Below the pieces are notes generated by a model. It ran no database searches and was not told the origin of the DNA. It saw nothing but the letters and a program-made list of their open reading frames with translations. Of a DNA stretch of 62,000 nucleotides, positions 60,466 through 62,000 are shown piece by piece. A program made the position numbers and the translations under genes. Within the stretch, counting starts at the first letter, position 1. Every line of letters starts with the position of its first letter. Source of the stretch: Neocallimastix lanati (nom. inval.). Taxonomy: Eukaryota; Neocallimastigomycota; Neocallimastigomycetes; Neocallimastigales; Neocallimastigaceae. The DNA is taken from the NCBI GenBank assembly GCA_016946835.1, contig JACVTC010000015.1:1750001-1812000 (forward strand), given 5' to 3'.

Positions 60466-60698
60466 TGTTAGAAATAAAGTTTATAATATTTAATATATAT
60501 ATTTATTTTTTAGATTTAGTTAATAGTTAATTATAATTAAATGTATTAAAATTATGGCTTAACCTTTATGTACATTGTATAATATACATATTGTAGCAGC
60601 ATAAAATATTCATGTAATAATTAATGAAATATAAAAATTAATCTATAATTAATAAAAATAAAATAATAATAAATAAAGTAATCTCAAGATTACATTCA
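60466..60698 (+). mobile_element. copia4 3' LTR
   Basis: Starts TGTTAGAAATAAAG. The proposed end CATTCA at 60698 follows a palindrome, GTAATCT-CA-AGATTAC. There is no 5' partner to confirm the end. Confidence 0.6.
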
Positions 60699-60804
60699 AT
60701 TAATAAAATTAGAATATAATAATATTCTTATATTTTATTTTAATAGAATTTAAGTAATCTTATTTTATATTTATTTTATAATTTTTTATATTCTTATATA
60801 TAAT

Positions 60805-60955
60805 ATACCTTTGAAATTGGTCTACTATTATTTTCATCAAATCTATTTAAAATATCACAATGATATTTCCTTTGATGTAATAAGTAACCATCATTTAATT
60901 TTTCAAATTGTATTCCAATTATATGTTTTATTTCACCTAAATCTGTCAAAGAATA
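60805..60955 (-). pseudogene. Copia reverse transcriptase scrap
   Basis: On the minus strand a continuous stretch reads TDLGEIKHIIGIQFEKLNDG, YLLHQRKYHCDILNRFDENN and RPISKV, the segment just after YVDD in copia reverse transcriptase. It is a small fragment of another copy. Confidence 0.7.
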
Positions 60956-61020
60956 AGATTAAGTTTAAATTACATTGTACAATAAATAAAGTTTTATGTA
61001 TTATAAATATTATGTACTTA

Positions 61021-61195
61021 TGTATTATAATAATAATATTACCTAAAAAAAGGTTTTATAAAAAAATCTTTATTTTTTAATAAATAGTATAAAGTATATC
61101 AACAGATGTATTATAATAATAATATTACCTAAAAAAAGGTTTTATAAAAAAATCTTCTTTATTTTTTAATAAATAGTATAAAGTATATCAACAGA
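61021..61195 (+). repeat. Tandem duplication of an LTR 3' end
   Basis: An 86-bp segment (61021-61106) is repeated at 61107-61195 with a 3-bp insertion. Each copy ends TATATCAACAGA, that is, the LTR end plus the first bases of the primer-binding site. Only the second copy continues into the complete primer site. Confidence 0.85.
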
Positions 61196-61207
61196 TTAAG
61201 AGTCTCA
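61194..61207 (+). promoter_or_regulatory. Third primer-binding site (tRNA-Lys(CUU) anticodon arm)
   Basis: GATTAAGAGTCTCA directly after an LTR end (ATCAACA at 61193). The 14-nt core is identical to those of copia1 and copia2, with one more matching T. It shows that a third copia element, with an unrelated leader, begins here. No gag follows within the window. Confidence 0.75.
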
Positions 61208-62000
61208 TCGACTCAAGAAAAAATATCTATCACATATTTAATAAATATATATATATCTAAACTAATAATACAAAGTATTTTATTTATCATTTAATAACTA
61301 CTAAATTTTTTAAATATAATAATGTTTCAATATACTAATTTATTAATTTATCTAATTAATATTAAATAATATACATATTTTCTATTTGAGATAAATATTA
61401 AACTATTCACATATATATATTATTATTACCTCTTATACACATATACACAATTTTTATAAAGTATTATTAGCAGTAAATATAGATTTTCCCCATATTTATT
61501 GTAATAAGTAATAATCTATAAAAATCAAAGCATGAATATTATTAAAAACATATCATAAACAAATATTGAAAATACAAATACTAATATCAGTTAAAAATAA
61601 AGCTGAAGTTATAAAATACTGATGTCAGCTAATGTTAAAGCTGAAAATATAAAACACTAAAGTCAGCTATATATAAAGCTGATACTAGATACATGATACA
61701 TATAAAAAATGAATAAATGTATGTTTATAAAAGAAGAAATTAAAAATGCATCTTTTAAAGAAACTAATAATAAAAATATTTATGAAAGAGTATTAATGAA
61801 AGTAAGGTATATAATATAAAACAATACACCAAGAAAATAAAATGGTGTATTTCAACCTGAAACATATAATAAATAATACAATAAAAAAAAAGGGGATATC
61901 TATATTTACTGAATAATATAAATCACAACTTATAATCAACATTATAAAAACACCATTAATAATTAATAATTGACTCTTACGAATAAACTATTAAAATGGT
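61208..62000. other. Leader or spacer without recognised genes
   Basis: AT-rich sequence after the third primer site. It may be the leader of a truncated copia element. The only structured part is the 38-bp repeat listed next; no reading frame was recognised. Confidence 0.4.
61587..61682 (+). repeat. 38-bp tandem repeat of small hairpins
   Basis: Three units start at 61587, 61625 and 61663. Each has TCAGYT, an 8-bp spacer and AGCTGA, so each unit can fold into a 6-bp stem-loop. Spacers differ in sequence while the stems are kept (one G-to-A-type change in unit 1). Confidence 0.75.

Larger units (their letters stand above)
57346..60698 (+). mobile_element. copia4, 5'-truncated and internally deleted Ty1/copia element
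   Basis: gag, part of integrase (to about 58734), an Asn-rich linker (58740-59600), the last part of reverse transcriptase, RNase H, a polypurine tract (AGGAGGAG, 60458-60465) and a 3' LTR (60466-60698). The protease is mostly missing, and the integrase end and reverse transcriptase core are deleted. The 3' LTR start TGTTAGAAATAAAG is shared with copia3. Confidence 0.8.

Overview
This is a very AT-rich eukaryotic nuclear window with long A/T homopolymers, GT-AG introns, Asn/Gln-rich proteins and dense LTR retrotransposons of both the Ty1/copia and Ty3/gypsy types. My best guess for the source is an early-diverging fungus of the anaerobic gut group (Neocallimastigomycota). A dictyostelid-like or other AT-rich protist is not excluded. 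Nothing looks bacterial: there are no operons, ribosome binding sites or CRISPR arrays.

Left part, 1-14.2 kb (host genes). A giant Gln/Asn-rich RING-finger protein enters from the left edge (1-5184, +). After about 3 kb of homopolymer-rich spacer lies a decayed SKP1 copy (about 8.5-9.0 kb, +). Next comes a ten-exon gene on the minus strand (14217 to 10723) that I assembled by hand. It encodes a Cables-like, cyclin-fold protein of 590 residues with consistent splice phases. The interval 14.2-18.4 kb holds only low-complexity spacer with small tandem and inverted repeats.

Middle part, 18.4-33.5 kb (old transposon debris). Two decayed Ty1/copia fragments meet tail to tail near 19.9 kb. A gag scrap, an inverted-repeat element (22.1-23.2 kb) and a Ty3/gypsy gag remnant follow. 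Then come a 7-bp satellite, a 5'-truncated copia element with its 3' LTR (25.5-29.1 kb), and several LTR-like copies in direct and inverted orientation (29.9-33.5 kb).

Right part, 33.5-62 kb (nested elements). A Ty3/gypsy element reads left to right from 33.5 to 49.5 kb. It is split by a nearly intact Ty1/copia element (copia1, 34728-40701, +, TSD TTAAA) and by a second one in the opposite direction (copia2, 41904-48223, -, TSD ATACT). The 3' LTR of copia2 is itself split by a 704-bp solo LTR (41998-42701, TSD TATAT). In both cases the gypsy reading frame continues exactly across the insertion once one TSD copy is discounted. Further right lie a copia gag scrap, an unidentified broken coding stretch, two more copia elements (copia3 -, copia4 +) with internal deletions, and the tail of another LTR.

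The most interesting observation is that all three visible primer-binding sites (34989, 47950 on the minus strand, 61194) carry the same 14-nt sequence. It is complementary not to a tRNA 3' end but to the anticodon stem-loop of a tRNA-Lys(CUU). This suggests half-tRNA priming as described for Drosophila copia and yeast Ty5, but with a lysine tRNA.
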